DNA of 64,000 nt from Sipunculus nudus (taxonomy: Eukaryota; Annelida; Sipuncula; Golfingiida; Sipunculidae). The stretch is taken from the NCBI GenBank assembly GCA_026874595.1, contig CM049314.1, positions 68,444,300 to 68,508,299 on the forward strand. Direction: 5' to 3'. This document shows, piece by piece, positions 22,168 to 35,939 of the stretch (within the stretch, counting starts at the first letter, position 1; each line of letters opens with the position of its first letter). Position numbers and translations under genes: made by a program. The notes under the pieces are model-generated. The model did no database searches. It worked only from the letters and a program-made list of their open reading frames with translations, and was not told the DNA's origin.

Positions 22168-25100
22168 GAAATCCACACAGAAAAATCTGCCCCCAAACTA
22201 AAATACATAAAGAATGGTGACTGGGTATATTTATAAGTCCCTGTGGCCATGAAAAAGTTTAACTGGCTCTCAATCACTGGATGGCAGGGGGACAGATGAG
22301 AATTTGCTTCTTGTGCAACAAATTGCTTCCATATTCCCTGCAGACAGATCACATGATTTACTGGGACTATAACGCAATAAAGAAATCCTGTCAAAGATGT
22401 TTATTCTTAACCTGGGAATATCTATCTTTTCTGATGTGCCCAAAATTTTCAACTGAACAAAATATATAATGCACTCATGGCAAATATTTGGCAAGAAATA
22501 AATTTATCTATGAAGATCACGTTCAATTTGGATAAAAAGTGGAAGCAATAATTCATATCAAATAAGAAATAACTGGCCTGACCTTTTTAAACCATTTTCG
22601 GAATTTTTGGTTTTGAAGAATTACATAAAGATAATTTTTAGGGTGTCTATATTTTTTATTAACCAAACATTTGTTATTATGATTTATGCATTTTTATTTA
22701 CTGTTAACAAAACTTTCAATAGGAAGAAATATCAGAGTCCAGGATGCTGGGTCAAACTTTGGAAATTTTGAGGGTCCCATAGGGAAGAGAATTGGAAATT
22801 TTGAGGGTCCCATAGGGAGGCAAATTGGAAATTTTGAAGGTCCCATAGGGAGGCGAATTGTGTAAAATTTTGAAAGGTAATGTAAATGGGAATCATTTGA
22901 AAATAATTTTACATAATTAGAAATGGTATTATTATATGATCATTAGAACAAAATGATATATAAGGGTCAGTGGATTGAGGTAGTTAGCAATTGTAAATTA
23001 CTGCCAAAAGAACCACCTTTGTTCCTCTCAGTCCTTAAGACAAAATTAAAGCATCCCATAGATATTTTGAGCATTTCAGATGCTAAGCCCCATGTACCGG
23101 AAAGTTCTGAGATATTTATAAAATAATTGTTTGTTTTCTTGTAAGCTAGTCTCCTTAATCTTTAATAAACAAAAAATTTCTAACAGGTTAGCCAGATCAA
23201 TAATTCCTGGACCATCTAGCTTTTTCATTAATAATAAATCTGCCTCTGCAAGCAGTAAACTTTGTAACCTCCACATCGTGGAAGGAAATAAAAATAAAAT
23301 CTTCCGTTATAATTATAATCCTTACTTTGTATCTAATATATCATCTTGCTTTCCTGAGATCCAACTTGCTTCTAATATTAATTGTCAGGCAATTAATCTT
23401 AAAATATTATATTATCTGCTATCTGTCAAACTTCACTGGTTGTTAATCTTGTGTAAAAGAAAATACAGCGTCCTTCATTCTTGATCTCATAAGTAACTCT
23501 ACAACCAAATATACAAAAGAATCAAAGAATTTTTTAACCTAAAAAGAACTGAATTAAAGCAACTTATAATAACTAAAAAGATGCTAAGAAATAACATTTG
23601 CTTTATTGCATTATAAACCATTACATATTCAAGGAATCTTTGCTTATGTTATAATGCACACATATTGATCCCTTTTTTATTTTATTTAATTGGAAATTGT
23701 TACCATGAGGACAGAACAGCCAGAGTAGAAAAACATTGACATTATTGGCCAGGGTCCCAGGATTAAATATGAATTATAGTGACCAGAGCATAATTAAGGA
23801 AATTGTAAATATCACTTAATATCAGCAATATATTATAAATAAAATATCAACATGTTTATGCTAGGAGAGTCTCTAGAATTTATATAAATAAATGCACCTG
23901 TCAGTATCATGGTCATGTTTATCAATTACAGAATAATTACTGCATTGTCATGCCAATGTTAAAAAGTTTTTAATATGCCTTGATGATTCTGAGCATTAAA
24001 ATAAGAAGTGTCTCCACCATTGCTGCAATATTTTCAATGCTACAGAGGTTAAAATAATCTAAAATATTGCATGGATTACTGAGCCAGTCTATGAAAATTA
24101 ATTTTAATGTATCAATTCCTTTGCTATACCATTAATCCTTGTCTTGTGAGAGCCATACTCTTTCTTGTCAGAGCCATTAATACTCAAAACATGAAATTAA
24201 TTTGAACTGACAACCAGATTTTAATGGCTTGAAGATCATTAAAATCTATGAACTGATTCTCATGAAGAACAGACCATTTATTCATTGATATAACAATACA
24301 TGAGACGGCGTAAACAATATGGGAAAAAATGAAAGTACATCGGGAAAAATATGACTGTGAAGTGTGCACAATACAAATGCTGCATGTGTGACTCATTTGA
24401 CTTTTTTCCTCATTCTCTTAAATAACATGAAACAAATTAAAAATTAAAAGGACTATTCAATTTATGATAATGACTTCTAAAACACCCACAGCATCCTCTC
24501 GTGTTCTGGTTTTGCGCCATTTGCACGAGATCATGTTCAGGCACGTGTTAACGATATCCTGTCATCTCTTTGAAAGCGAAAACATCCTGCAAAAATAGCC
24601 CTAATTGATCTTTAGTCAAGGCTCATTTTCTGAACCCCAATGCATAATTGAGTAAAGTGTAACATAAAAATCATGATATAGCCCTTTGCAAAGCTTTGGA
24701 CTTACAAATAAACCACCCATTTTAACAAGCTGGACACAAAGCCAACCATTACGCAAACATGAGGAAAATACAAAACGACCAAAAAAACAAACAGGGTGAG
24801 GATAACAGACAGCTGATCAAAAAAGACAATAAAAGAGTTTTTTGGTGATATTTTGCACCAAATTGATCATGCTTCAAACAAGTGTGCAGAGCGTCATGTT
24901 TTCCCACGAACTGTCAGCTTATTATGGGTGTGATGTTGAATCATAAGTTTTTTTTTTCATGTTCCTGTTTAGGCCACACCTCTGTTGTCAACATCCATCC
25001 GTAATGGCTATAGCATGTATGATCTTTATATGAAATGGTGTCCAAATTTCAACATTTGACCTATGACATCTGGGTTTCAGGGTGTAGGCAAAATGGCAGC

Positions 25101-28100
25101 CGCCATCAGCGGTTTAGATAGTGGAGAAAGTAAACATGTGAGGGTCTTATAAGGGCACTGAGATGCAACATTTAAGTAGTCACAGGATAGTGTCCAGGTG
25201 AGAATGTACCTATGGAGACAGTTCAACAAGTGGCAAAGTTTATACTGGAAGAATGCTTTTCTTTGGACCATGCCCAAATCCTCAAATTTTAAACAGGATA
25301 TAAAAGATGTTTATGTAAACATCTTTGAGCTTTCTGAACAATTAAGATAATTGTAAATTATATCAGGAGCTTGTTCACCACAGAGATATGGTGCATATCA
25401 TGAGAGTATTTTTTCAAAGTTCAAAGCATTTCATTTTCACAAGATTTCTCGATTTATGCCTGGCAGTTTCCCTGATGAATTTTAAAATTCATGAAAAATT
25501 CTTATTTTTCTCTTTCCCCCACTGGTGTAAAAGCCTGCTTAAAAAAAGCTATTAAGCTATTAAGGTCTTCCAGTAAATCCATTGTTCCTGTTATAAAATA
25601 TCTTTACTTTATATCTATGATATTCTTGTATTATATGAAAAGTCAACAGAACCTTAATTAAGATTGCCTGAAATCTACTGCTAAAGATGTCCAATTTTAT
25701 TTTTACTGAAAGATCATATATGAAGCTAATAAAATAACTAATGATATCTGGTTAAAGCTAGGATAAGTGCTGATTTTTAGCTCTTATGTTTTCCTCTGAA
25801 GAAATGAAAATGAAGAGACAATTAAGCTTTGATCCTTAATTTTTGTTATTCTTGTATTTTTAAAGAGAATAAATAGTTTGTTGTGATCTCTCTCTTTCTC
25901 TCTCTCTCAATTAATACCACTGTCTAGATTGTCAAAAATTACAGCACAGAATGATTATGAATTAATTATTATTCATGAGACATAATATGTTTCTGCATAT
26001 ATTCATAAGGTAATAGAGTATCAAATATACCACCCACAGACAGAAGAACCACTCAGGAGTGATTCACATTCATCTGAATATACAACTGAGGTCACAACCT
26101 TGTAAGAAACTCAGAACATCTGCATAAAGAGGTCATGACCTCTGGGCATGACAAGAATGTGGGAGTAACTAAGAGCAGTCTTCCCTGGCTTTCTGTCAAT
26201 GAAAGAGATATAAAAGAAACCTCTCCACAGATGTGTAGAGTTCAAATGTCATAGTGTCTTTTGTTGCTGTGCCAAGCAGAGCAAGTTTTTGACAAAGTGC
26301 CACACAGGGCCTCACTTTAGGGTATTATAATAAATATTATCCTGCAAAGAGGAGAGTTTCTTTGAAACGCCCTAAGATGAAAGAAACTAAATGTCTAATC
26401 AACCCCTGGGGTGTGCACCAGTTTTTAATGGTATCTTTACTTTCTTCCTAAAGTTAATCATTATCATCACATGGTTTGTGCTGTCATATAGCAGCCATAC
26501 AGACTCTTAGTATGATAAAGTGACATAGGAAAGTATAACTGTAACTTCAACATTGTTTATTCAGGTGGCCATGGATGTCCTATTTCAATAATAACTGAAT
26601 ATAACTATACTAATGGGTAGGCTTTTAATAGACGATATACATATGATGCTAAGCCATAAATCAATGCTGCCATTGTGCAAATCGATTTACCTGGTTTGCA
26701 AACATCCCTTGCAGACATGCTGAAACCAGGAATAGGATACTTGTGTAAGGGAGAATACCAGCTGGTAGATTATGTCAGTAAGAATGCCACTTATTCCCAC
26801 TTGAAATGTGTTTTCTGTACTAAGGTACTGTACTCCAAATGGTCAAGGACTGTGACATCATTTAAAACTTTAATGTTACATGTCATTGCACATACTATTT
26901 TAACACCCATTTATCTCCATGGCAAGAAATGTTTTAAAAACCAGTCATTTTGCATGTGAGAGATATTTAAATCATCTTGGCACTGTTATCTGTTAATTTT
27001 CCTAACACCTGCTGTTTTGATGTTCTGGGTGGGCTGAAAGTATCAGAATGCACCAAATGAATGGTGTTTCAATTCCTTACTTTGCATAAACAGCAAAATA
27101 GCCCACCCAGCTTAGTATACTAATCTCCCTGGAACAATTTATTTAAAGCATAAAATTGGAGGCCATATACAAATACACCAAGTGATGTCAATCTGCCCCC
27201 TACTTTATGTGTAGGTGCCAATCTAAACTCACTATGAGGTAAAATTACAGGGTAAAATATTTGGGTAACTATCCTTTTCTAACACACCCACTCCATGCTG
27301 AATAAACATATAAAATAATGAACAGCTGTACTTTGATAGAGAAAAGGGATAAAAAACTTGATACATGCAACTAAAGGGAGTCACTTAGCTCATTGAAAGA
27401 GGTCATATTTTTTCAAGCTTAAAAAATACTTGTGAGAAAAAATATATGTATCCCCTCAGAGAAAATAAACAATAAGATATCCCTCACTAGCTTAGGTAAA
27501 AACTCCATTTCAGCTGAAAAGGGTTAGGCAGAACATGGTCTTCAGACAGACATAAGAGTTTATACAGCTATTGTTGGGCGGAGATGGTTGGTATGGCCTG
27601 CACCGGCTCTCAGTACAACACCAAACAAACAGAACAATTTAGGCCCCATTTACATTGGCTCATTTGGTAACATTCCAGCACCTGCAATAACACACTGGTT
27701 ACGAAGTGTATTGTGAAATACAATAGCTTTTGCGTTCCTTTTATTCACCAAAACAATGCACTATTTATACCATCAGTCGAAACTTTATCTTCTCTAACAT
27801 ACATCTGAGTGCATATGGAGAAAACAACCTCGGAATCTGAGAAAATTTAAAGAATATTAAAATGGCTAACAAGACGCATCTTTTTATTAAAATTTCCAAA
27901 AACAGGCAGTTATGTACACGTTGAGACAATAGCTGCCTCAGGATATGTGAAATTTCACACTATTATTTTGCTGAACATGACATTGTTTCAACATTCCATC
28001 AGATTTGGTTAAATTTATATCGTACCCACTGTCATTCAGCTTGTTCTGTCGAGCTTTGTACTGCTGTGACTTTATAAATTTCACTGCCTTGCTTAAGTTT

Positions 28101-28114
28101 TTTTTTATATTTAA
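22168..28114. other. Intron stretch, AT-rich; unidentified ORFs
   Basis: Holds the 33-bp minisatellite (22757-22861, listed separately) and a CT-rich tract at about 25885-25910. Plus-strand ORFs at 23131-23484 (117 codons, AT-driven) and 26675-26959 (94 codons) match nothing I recognise and lack promoter, splice or domain support. A HINE-like or satellite relation was not seen. A less AT-rich spot lies at about 24480-24560. Confidence 0.3.
22757..22861. repeat. 33-bp minisatellite, 3 copies, in-frame on the plus strand
   Basis: Three near-identical 33-bp units (GGAAATTTTGAGGGTCCCAT...). Since 33 is 11 codons, one plus-strand frame reads an 11-residue repeat GNFEGPIGRRI-like three times inside a ~54-codon ORF ending at about 22865. 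A related GGGGCCAAAA...AATGGGAATTTG phrase sits near 46460. Confidence 0.75.
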
Positions 28115-28345
28115 TATTTCAAATTTTTGTTGTTGGAGGAAACCACATACATATGTGCATCTGCAGCATTTCATTCCGGTTTCATACTTCATAACAGGGC
28201 AGTATCACATGCTTCCTCATTTTATATCCTAAAATTAACCAGGCCTGATGACTAATGCACCTGTGGGCCCTGGGTGTGTAGAAATCCCCATTGTTGGGTC
28301 ATACATTGAAGGAACCCCCTAAAGGTGCACCCATTTGTGGTAGAA
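28115..28345 (-). mobile_element. SINE-family fragment, copy 2
   Basis: Shares CATCTGCAGCATTTCATTC, CACATGCTTCC, TTTATATCCTA and TGCACCTGTGGG with the copies at 6035-6235 and 31110-31465, and extends further into the body than the 6-kb copy. No tRNA-like head is seen. Confidence 0.5.
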
Positions 28346-30833
28346 TGCACACATTGTATTCAATATAGCACTGGAGGGAATTGTAACAACCTGTATATAT
28401 ATGTATATATATAGAGAGAGAGTCAAAGGCAAAAACTAATTATACCTCCATAATTTCCAATGGTACAAATGGGACAGCAGTAGTAATATCTTTATTCCTT
28501 TAAGCGAACTAGTTGTAACCTATACATAATTTTAACATGTGACATCTAAGTTTGACATGGAAGTACTTGGAGGACAGTGTCCAGGAGATGACCTATCTGC
28601 TGAGAGAGTTTGGTGGCAAGGGGACAAGCATCATTAAAGTTTAGAGTGGAATAACACTTTTTTTTATCACACATGTTATGGTGTGCTTCATGCAGTAAAC
28701 CATAGCTGTGGCAAGTTGTTTAGTTCTTTTTTCAAGTGAAAAAAAAATAAACCTTTGAGTTTTGCAGGTATAGCGATCAAAGTAAAAAAAAGCAGGAACT
28801 ACATCTATGAACCGAAAATCACAAGAGAGCATGGTATATGACATAAATGTTGAAAGAAAACAGGAAATATTTATACCTAAAATAACTGATAAGCCCATGA
28901 TAATATAAGACATCAAAACACACAACATACATTTTAATACACCTAAGTTTGCACAGCTGATTAGGATCTGGCTATTAAATCCATCTGCCTATGGGACACA
29001 GGTGGTTTCCCGTGGCTCCCCAATTATGTACAATGTCTAGACTGGTCTCTTTACCATAAAATCAATAATTTACTATATATGTTCTGAGGTCTTGAACTAA
29101 CACACCTGGGGTTACACTGTCCAGTTTGTTGAGAACTTCCTAAACTACTCTGCACATTGTATGCCGTATGCTGACAACCATCAATCTACACCAGACTTAT
29201 ATCGATCCCATAAAATAAACATTTCACTGGCTTATCGATGAGAGCTGTTGCACCAGCTGAACTCTTATTAACCATGTGGTCAGTGTATAGTCCGTCTTTA
29301 TTGGCATTCATATAATGACAAAATGTTAAAACTACTAGTACATTTCCCATTCTTTGGGAAAGGTCTGCTGGAATTCAGTTGGGTTTGTGAAGGATGACTT
29401 TTCCAAGGGGTGAGTAAACATGTGCTGAGTTTAATGGTGGTCCTAGCTGACATGGGTCAAGTAAACTGAAGTTGTTTTTGATAGATGGCAATGTTATAGT
29501 CCCTTCACAAAATAATATCAAACTTCTCAGAATGTATGCTGGATGCACTTTGCAGTGACATGCACCACTAGAAATAAATTACTGAATGGTTCTGGGACTG
29601 GGCTACAGTATATGCTGATATAACCAGTAGAAATGCATGTTTCAGAGCCTGGGTGCTGTAAACTTGTACCCACTACACTTTTCTGCCTATCAAGATCGAG
29701 AGTTCATCTTTGACAGAAATAATGTCCAAAAGAGGAAGATCATATGAAATCATCTGATTGGATGATACTGGATTTGTGATCATCTGATTGGAGGAAACTG
29801 ATAAGATATGCATTAAATAAATAAATGGTAACAAATTATTTGAGCCACCTCTTTCTCCTTCCAATTTTCTTTAAATCAGAGTCCTTCAGGAACTCTTATA
29901 ACAAAATTATCAAGAAAACTTTCAAGTAGATTTAAGACTTATGTATGTGGCAGATTTTTCCCTTACTATCAATTTCTGAAATAAAACAAAGAACATTTTA
30001 ACAGGTATAAAGGGAAACATGTTACTCAAGGCTAAAGTGTTTCTACATTTACAAAATATCTCATAAAAAAATAACTATTTCTGTTTACAAGGCATATTTG
30101 CCTTTGTGAATTTGCAGAAAAAGCCCACATCTTTGCCAATTTTATCCTCCTTACCCATCAAAGAATGCCCTGAGTAGACAATGTAAGATGTGCAGACTTA
30201 AATCATTGTTCATCTTTAAAGATCAGACACAACAAAGTCCATTAACTTATAAGTAACAATAGTTATATCTTAAAATGTCAAAGCTTGAGCCAGGTAGATC
30301 AAAGGAAAATTTCCAGGAAGGGAAGGATTATAAAGAGAGCTTTCATTAACTAGGTAAAACCAATCTGGAGAGAAGTGTGTCTATAAATGAACATTATATC
30401 CATGGGCTCATTTATATTGAACTGGGTTCATCTTCTTTATTACATTAACCAGGGGTTGGAAGTTAGATATTTCATTTAAATATGCCTCTGTTTGTTTTTT
30501 GAAAAGGAATAAATGTATTTATCTGGAATTAAAATAAATATGTGACTGTTATTGGTTATTGCTAGGTTTCATGGATGCTAGCCCATTTTTCTGTTTACAT
30601 ACATCACAGCTCTTACAGTAAAATATTGACACTAGGACACAAATAGACATTAAGCGGAATGATTTGGAGGTAAAAATAAGTGGATCATTAGGACTGATGA
30701 TTAAACAGGGAGGTAAAGTCAAGTTATATATGAGAGCTACACAAGTCATGAGAAAAGGGATGGATAAATTAATACTGGAATTTGGAAGGTGATAAGACAA
30801 GAACAGGGAATTTGAGGAAAAAATTATATATGT
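28346..30833. other. Intron stretch, no gene recognised
   Basis: A TATATA/GAGAGA tract lies near 28398-28425. A ~30-bp direct duplication containing ATCATCTGATTGG occurs near 29755-29800. Otherwise unique AT-rich DNA with no convincing ORF. Confidence 0.35.
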
Positions 30834-31017
30834 AGAGTGGGACCTGTTTGAATGAACACCTCTCTAATAAGACCACCTGTCTACTGAGACCACCTGTGGG
30901 TGAACTGAAAACATTCAGATAGATTAAAACAGACCTGTCTAATAAGACCACTTGTGAATTAAGACTAACTTTTGGCCAGTCTGACAGGTGATCTTTTAAC
31001 AAAAGTTTCACTGTGTT
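30834..31017. mobile_element. Short MITE, Tc1/mariner- or pogo-like style
   Basis: The left end AGTGGGACCTGTTTGAATGA and the inverted right end CAGTGAAACTTTTGTTAAAA are imperfect terminal inverted repeats, both running into CACCT. The interior repeats a CCTGTCTAATAAGACCAC phrase. About 185 bp, non-coding. The superfamily is a guess from end style. Confidence 0.4.
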
Positions 31018-31109
31018 AAGAAAGAGGAATGTGTCCTGGATAAAAAAAGCACTTTTCAAACTTCCCCACTTGATAAAATAATAAGAGAATGAATACAAGC
31101 AGTTACTTC

Positions 31110-31465
31110 AACCTTTTCCTTGGTGGAGATTACTGCCTCTATTTTTTAATGCTTGCTAAACTATATACTATGTACAGCTGCAAAATTCCATTCCAGTTTG
31201 AGACTGTGGCAGGGGCTTACACATGATAATCGTAGCATCAACCAGACTGTGTACCACTCCTGTAGGACGTTCCCATAACACTGAGGAACCCCCGAAAGGC
31301 CCTGTCACATAGCTGTCATTGAAACCCAACTGTTGGGCACAGCCTCCCCATTAAGCCTGTAGGATGCTCACCCAGGGTGGGGGGGCCAACCCCGAAAAGC
31401 TGAGATTGTAACTCATGATCTCCCGTCTTTAAGCCCTATGCTCTACCCCTAGACCTCAGAATTAA
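31110..31465 (-). mobile_element. tRNA-derived SINE with head, copy 3
   Basis: Reading the minus strand from 31465, a tRNA-like head has an A-box-like TCTAGGGGTAGAGCAT and a B-box-like GAGTTACAATCTC about 30 bp later. The body (TACAGGCTTAATGGGGAGGC ... GGGGGTTCCTC) also occurs at 49381-49669. The tail region (GGAATTTTGCAGCTGTACAT) is shared with copies 1 and 2. The boxes would act as an internal RNA polymerase III promoter in an intact copy. Confidence 0.7.
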
Positions 31466-33660
31466 GCCAGAGAAGATACTGCAACTTGCAATACCCAGCT
31501 CCGCCATCTGATGTCTGTTTGATGCCTTTGAACTATTATAATTAAATTATGTCAGAGCTGATTCAATTTGGTCTTGTCCACTAGTTGGAGGAATCTATTT
31601 TGTACCTAGCTAGCAGGGGAACGAATGGGAAACTAAGTCAATTATCATCAATCTGTGCCTTGATTCTGACAGGGGTGCATTAAGGTACCTGCATGGGTTC
31701 CTAAAAATAGCAGGCATGTGTGGTTTTGACAATTTTGATAGGTTCAATGAAAATGTAAAAATGAAAATGCAATGTTAATTATAATTTTACATATCAGTTA
31801 AAGATCAAAGTTCATCTTTGGATTAATTGAAAGTTTATCAAGTAGTTAGTATAAATGTTCACCTAAAATATTCCAAAGGAAGAAAAAGAAATGAAAAGTC
31901 TATCTGAGAAAAGTTCTCATATCTAATAACTGCACAATGCAAATAAGTACGCCATCTGGTGATTGATCTAGATCAATACACCCACGACCTTGACCAGATA
32001 ATGTGAGCAGGAAGTCACAGAAATGACTTCCTCTCTCTGTGGTCACTGGTTATTATTATGGAAGATGAACACTAGTGTCTGTGGATAATGGACATGGGAT
32101 GAAATGTTGCTGTACTTATAAGCTGTACTAGACCTACATGGACATGATCAGTTGTCCATTCCGGGCATAAAACTACCCATGAATCGGTGCTTTCTTTTAC
32201 ATGGGGGTAGGCATCTGTGATGCTCAAAATCTCATTTGGATGCTTTATTTTAGGGGTCCAAGCATCCCACATAATGTATGTGCTCTGATTTCATGATACA
32301 ATGAGAATAAAGATGAAAGAATTTTCAAACAGTCAGAACAAAAATATTTTCTTGACATTCTCATGGCTTGATAAAACATTTTTTCATGACTTTAAAAATT
32401 TCATGGCTTTAACAAATTTAAGAGCAATCATGCAAACTCTAACAGAGAAACAGCTGGATCCAATTGTATATTTTTACTTTGATCCTCAAAAACAATGTTG
32501 TAAATCTAATCCATAACCGGTCAATCACTTTGCCATAATTAAGACATGGGGGAAATGACTATGATAAAAAAATACCTGAGTAATCTAGTTATCTGAGTAT
32601 TCTTATTTATATAACATCACATAGTGGGTGAAGAAACTGGTCTCAAACTATAAGTGAAAGGCAGAAACATTATCAATAAACTGAATAAATGTGTACAATA
32701 AATAAAAAGTAATTATTTGTCTTAAAATAACAAGCTATACTGATATAGACGAGAAGAATTTTATTGATTAATAATAAACCCTAGTGGCTTAGGCAGAGAG
32801 CTATGATCAGAGCAATTAAAGAAGAAAAGTGGGATAAAATCAATTTAAAACATTCAGTGCATAATTTAAAACTGAGAGCAAAGGGGCAAGGACTGTGCAT
32901 GGAAAGATAACGCCATGAATAGAGTGAAGGCTGGACAGTATTGGTAAGTGGCCGACTCTGAGGCACGATTCCTATCCAGGGATTATGGTGACTACCTTGC
33001 AGTGACACACGGTCACATTTGATGTACCCCACAGAAATCAATCACTATAGAATGAGCACGGACCGAGCCTGTTAATATTGATCATGTGATGGAGAACGAA
33101 GGTGGACTAGATTAGCGGAATCAGTGGTCAGAAGATGAATTCTGTGCTCTCAAACACCCCGCCTCTCCTGCTATAACGTCCCAGTTGCGCATACATCCCA
33201 TCATGCACCAGACGGATGGTATCTGTGAGACTTACCATTTGGTGTTTTGTTTATATCGATGCTTATTAATCTCATAAGTCCAGTTTAAAATCTCTGGTGC
33301 GTCATGTGATATTCCATGTTGTCAAGGTAATCGATGTGTCTGGTCCCTCATGCCATAACATTAATCATCAAAGACGAAATGAAAGTCCATACCCACAAAG
33401 TAGAAGGTTTGGGTCCTTTATGTTAATTCCTATAGACATGCATGAGCGCCATATTATTAAACATACCTTCACCAACTTATAAGCTGAACACTTAAAACTA
33501 ATCAACATTTATACACAGAAATATTCATCTTAAACTTCTTTAAGTCAGGCCCACTTCCAAATTTCAGCAAATTTTCCTTGTTTCTGACAAATACTCTCCA
33601 CAAGACATGGTTGAAATAAATAAATAACATACTAAAATGGGCAGTATAAAACAGACTTAA
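31466..33660. other. Intron stretch, nothing recognised
   Basis: Unique, AT-rich in most parts and a little less so at about 32900-33250. No exon, RNA gene or repeat family was seen. Confidence 0.3.
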
Positions 33661-34255
33661 GCACTTACAAGTGACCAAGGGGTAATGACACTCAGCTAAC
33701 TAGGTAAACATTCACAAAGGGAATTTTTTCAATGTTAAATTTTGAGGGTGGTATCCCTATTCAACTTAAGCGTAGCTCAGAGGATATGGGTAGCAGGGAC
33801 CTAATTTCAGGTTTCCACCACAGAGACTTTTCATTCAGGCCTCCCTGCATGTCAAGAGAGAAGATTCTAGGTACAGTTGTTACAATGTGTGCCCTGTCAA
33901 CAGATGACTGCATCTTGAGAGGTCTCAAAAATAGAGAAAAAATGTGTAAAAATTGAAAAAATACAGGTGGCACCACCAGACTTCAGAAACTGATGAAACA
34001 TTGTATGATCAATATCCATGCAAAGATTCATGGTGACCAATGCATTAGTTATTCAGATACTTGAGCTTTTGTACCAAATTTTCCATTATTCTGGGGGGGG
34101 GGGGGTACTTCAGAGTCCCATAGCTTGAAGAATATGGGTATCAGAGACCTAATTCCAGGTTTTCGAGGAGATTTTTCATGGACCTCCATGGATGTCAAGT
34201 TAGAAGATTCCAGGGAGTGGTTACGATTTGTGCCCTGTTAACAGACAGACAGCAT
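33661..34255 (+). mobile_element. HINE-like element with two internal repeat units, right end lost
   Basis: The left end AGTGACCAAGGGGTAATGACACTCAGCTAA is a diverged form of the family's palindromic start. Two units follow, each with CATAGCTTGAAGAATATGGG/TAGCTCAGAGGATATGGG, CCTAATTTCAGG and a GATTCTAGG/GATTCCAGG phrase, plus the GGTGGCACCACC motif near 33966. It stops at GTTAACAGACAGACAGC without the terminal hairpin. Confidence 0.55.
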
Positions 34256-35939
34256 CCAGATTTGCTTCAAAGAACAAAACTTCATTACAAGCCATATAAC
34301 CTAAAGTTAAGCTATCCAGCAGACAGGACAAGCAGTATGTCACCAATGAAAACTGGACTGTCTATTAATTCACACTTTCATCAAACTTTCACAGCATCTT
34401 CTCAAAAGCAAACAAAGTTACAATTCCTACATATGTAGCCTTTCTTAATACCTCTAAAATATGCTTTGAAATTTGTTTTAAGTTTAAATGTACATTCACA
34501 GCTACGAATAATAATATGATTCATCTAAGGTATTTATATATAACAACTGTTATCTTCTCAAGTGAAATTATAATGCTGACCTATAAAAATCGAACTCACT
34601 ATACTTACAAAGTGAATACACAAGGCTATTCCAAACTTTGGGAATTAAGATTACATTTTCACATATTAACCGTTAATTCATATATACTAAGGATAAATTT
34701 CCCTTGAGCAAATAAAAATGAGCAGTCCTATAATTGCTGCCATTACCCTCGACTGTCCCCGTCAGAGCAGGAGTTTACATTCAGATAAGTAAATTAAAAG
34801 AGCAGGGCACATATAATGTTATTTATAAATCAATGAGCAGGCAATTTGCAGACTAATATAATGTTTCTGATAGGATTGTTGCCAATTCAATTTTCCTTTA
34901 ACTGGATATAAGCAAACATCAAAGGGCTTTCCCTTTGATCAGTAATGACTTTCCAAGACTGCAGGTTATTTGTGAATATATATAAGTATTAATGTACTGA
35001 TTGTCTAGCTCTATCGTTGAATATGTAATCATTGATCACTGAAATATAGATCCTGTGAAGGCATTTCAAGTAGATGGAGTTATCCATATGAATTGCCTGT
35101 TGACTCTATATACATGTATCTCAGGAGGGAATATTTTATTCATTAATTCATATACTTATATATATATATTCCATCATGGGTAACTGCTCATATGAACTCT
35201 CATGAAATTTGAATTTTAAGAGAAAAGACTATTTTAGATATATGACATATATCGCTTATACAAATCTAACTTAAAAATAAGTTTTATTAATATGAAATTT
35301 TAAGAATCCCTTAAATTGTAGGATATCAAATCTTGATTAACCCAAGAATCAAAAACAGAATTTGGTAACTATATAAAGGGATTTTACTGTGGTTGCTTTA
35401 AGTTTATAAAGGTATCCAATTCATGGTATTTGTGAAAGGAGAATTATCATAAAATAAAACATTCCTAAATATGAGGTCCTAAGAAGGCAGATTGAGATTT
35501 AAAAGATTGATATAAAATTAAAATAATAATGATCTTGTATGTTCAAAGATTGCTAATATAAAATATGTCAGATCATTCAAATTATCTGCCATTAATGAAT
35601 AATAATTTCAACTTGTTGGATTTTTCCTTTGGTCCTCAATCATTAAGGAAATTTTTTTAAATATATTTTTTTATTTTAAAAAGTAATGGTTTACTTTGTG
35701 TAGATTTTAAAATGGTGAGATCGATGAAAAGGGAAACCTTGCAATACACTGAAAATAGAAAATAAAACAATTTACCATTTTAATAAATTCAAATAATTGA
35801 AGCCTGTGACCACGGTACATTTTTTTTATGGATTTATCAGATTTGAACTAAATAGGAAGAAGTTTAAACTAGGGACCCATTGATCTCGATGCTCAGCTGC
35901 ATTTGTCTATAAGGATATATGTTTACGAGGTTTTCCAAA
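34256..35939. other. Intron stretch, AT-rich, nothing recognised
   Basis: Contains short TA-dinucleotide runs near 35158 and no supported ORF or repeat family. Confidence 0.3.

Noticed and set aside
23131-23484. 117-codon plus-strand ORF, one of the longest in the window
   Set aside because: Composition is driven by AT-rich sequence (N, K, I, S, L), it uses no ATG with good context, and I recognise no domain or splice signals.
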